Source of the DNA: JBOFFC01 sp051648405
GTDB lineage: Bacteria > Planctomycetota > Planctomycetia > Pirellulales > Lacipirellulaceae
DNA length: 5,936 nucleotides
Reading direction: 5' to 3'
NCBI GenBank assembly: GCA_051648405.1
Contig: JBOFFC010000186.1
Coordinates: forward strand, 1-5,936
In this document: piece by piece, positions 5,050 to 5,936 of the stretch
Layout: the number at the start of each line of letters is the position of its first letter
Numbering within the stretch: the first letter of the stretch is position 1
Program-made: the position numbers and the translations under genes
Notes under the pieces: model-generated
Databases searched by the model: none
The model's input: only the letters and a program-made list of their open reading frames with translations
Told to the model about the DNA's origin: nothing

Positions 5050-5936
5050 ATGATCGCAACCCTCCTGACCGCTGCTCTGGGCTTCGCGTGCGTCGGGCAG
5101 TTGCTCGACGCCCCGACCGACGCTCCCGCCGCGCAAGCGGTGGAGCGCTTCCAGGACTCCCCCCCGGTCCGCTTTCAGGTGGGTGCGGTGGTCACGGCGA
5201 AGCGTGGCGGGTGCCGCGACATCTTCGCGATGGTGGCGCTGCCGCTCGAGTGCGACTTGCAGGGTGTGCGTCAAGTCGAGCAGGACTTGTCCCCCGAGAT
5301 CGGCGAGGTCGTCTACCGCGACCTCCCCGGGGGGGGCGCTCGCCAGATGCTGATCTCGATCCCGCAGCTCGCCGCCGGGGCGCAGGCCCGGGCGGTCGTG
5401 ACGTTCGAAGTCGTCACGAAGCTCGTCCTTCCACCGAGTGAGGAGGAGGCCGCGTCGCTGAAGGCCCCCAAGCGGCTCCCGGCGAACCTGCGTCAATTCG
5501 TCGGGCCGAGCCCGTACATCGAGGCCCGTACGCCGCGGATCAAGAAGCTCGCCCGACAGGTTGCGGAAGACTACGCGAAGTCCGCCGGCGCCGACGCGAA
5601 CGACTGGGGTCGCGTCGAAGCGCTGTACGACCACGTGCTCGACGAGATCGACTACGTCGAGGGGCCCGACACGAGCGCCATCACGACGCTCAACGCGCGG
5701 AGCGCCGACTGCCACGGCCGCTCGGCGCTGTTCGTCGCCCTCTGCCGAGCGACCGGCGTCCCCGCGCGGCTGCTGTGGGTGCAGGACCACTGCTACCCCG
5801 AGTTCTATCTCGAGGACGCCGAAGGCAACGGAAAGTGGTACCCGGCCGAGAGCGCCGGCACGCGGGCCTTTGGCGAGATGCCGCTGGCGCGGGTGATCTT
5901 GCAGCGCGGCGACGATTTCCGCGTCCCCGAGCGGCC
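5050..5936 (+). CDS. Secreted transglutaminase-like (papain-fold) protein, C-terminus beyond the right edge
   Basis: 295 complete codons are visible and the frame is open at the edge. The N-terminus MIATLLTAALGFACVG is hydrophobic and probably an export signal, although it lacks the usual basic residues. Residues 40-125 look beta-rich, like the N-terminal beta domain in front of bacterial transglutaminase cores. The core follows at about 165-275: helix IKKLARQVAEDYA, VEALYDHVLDEIDYV, then the nucleophile motif SADCHGRSALFVALCRATGVPARLL broken around Cys221. It continues with DHCYPEFYLED (His247) and WYPAESAG (263-270). The Cys and His of the papain-like triad are clear. The third position, normally Asp after W-x-P, appears to be Glu267. 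Family members act as cysteine proteases or amidases or as protein cross-linkers; the substrate is unknown. The start is ATG 5050, fixed by an upstream in-frame stop. A terminator lies 67 bases upstream, so the promoter should be in 4983-5049. Confidence 0.86.
   Translation, partial: MIATLLTAALGFACVGQLLDAPTDAPAAQAVERFQDSPPVRFQVGAVVTAKRGGCRDIFAMVALPLECDLQGVRQVEQDLSPEIGEVVYRDLPGGGARQMLISIPQLAAGAQARAVVTFEVVTKLVLPPSEEEAASLKAPKRLPANLRQFVGPSPYIEARTPRIKKLARQVAEDYAKSAGADANDWGRVEALYDHVLDEIDYVEGPDTSAITTLNARSADCHGRSALFVALCRATGVPARLLWVQDHCYPEFYLEDAEGNGKWYPAESAGTRAFGEMPLARVILQRGDDFRVPER

Noticed and set aside
4732..5790. Minus-strand open frame (352 codons) across the terminator and the transglutaminase-like gene
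   Set aside because: It crosses a strong terminator and overlaps the plus-strand transglutaminase core. Its composition is Arg/Gly-rich without domains.
1..5936. Search for CRISPR arrays, tRNA or rRNA genes, insertion sequences, attachment sites and defence systems
   Set aside because: No regularly spaced direct repeats, cloverleaf-like segments, transposase or integrase motifs, or terminal inverted repeats with target duplications were seen.

Overview
The window is strongly GC-rich, with codons heavily biased to G or C at the third position, so every real gene throws long antisense shadow frames. The gene types suggest a member of the Planctomycetes, perhaps of the Pirellulales kind: a small Cys-rich lipoprotein, a GT47/exostosin-like glycosyltransferase, a secreted alpha/beta hydrolase, a secreted transglutaminase-like protein, frequent GTG starts and weak or missing Shine-Dalgarno sequences. 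This assignment is an inference from gene content; there is no marker gene in the window.

Layout. Four genes lie on the minus strand and read leftward: a secreted alpha/beta hydrolase (3109-4113), a fold-type IV PLP aminotransferase (2127-3023), an exostosin-like glycosyltransferase (857-1879) and a single-pass membrane-anchored protein of unknown function that runs off the left edge (1-776). Gaps between them are 85, 247 and 80 bp, so the first pair and the last pair could each be co-transcribed. The longer middle gap could hold a separate promoter. A 355-bp divergent intergenic region (4114-4468) separates this block from two plus-strand genes: a small lipoprotein (4469-4795) and a transglutaminase-like protein that runs off the right edge (5050-5936). 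A strong intrinsic terminator (4936-4982) lies between those two and makes them separate transcription units.

How the genes work together. I see no shared pathway. The hydrolase, lipoprotein, transglutaminase-like protein and membrane-anchored protein are all predicted to be exported or envelope-located. The aminotransferase and glycosyltransferase are predicted cytoplasmic. This looks like an ordinary stretch of planctomycetal chromosome. I found no transposon, phage, CRISPR, RNA gene or defence system. The signals that the genes do not explain are mostly compact inverted repeats: two in tandem in front of the lipoprotein gene, one in front of the hydrolase gene, one over the stop codon of the glycosyltransferase gene, and a G-rich segment between the hydrolase and aminotransferase genes.
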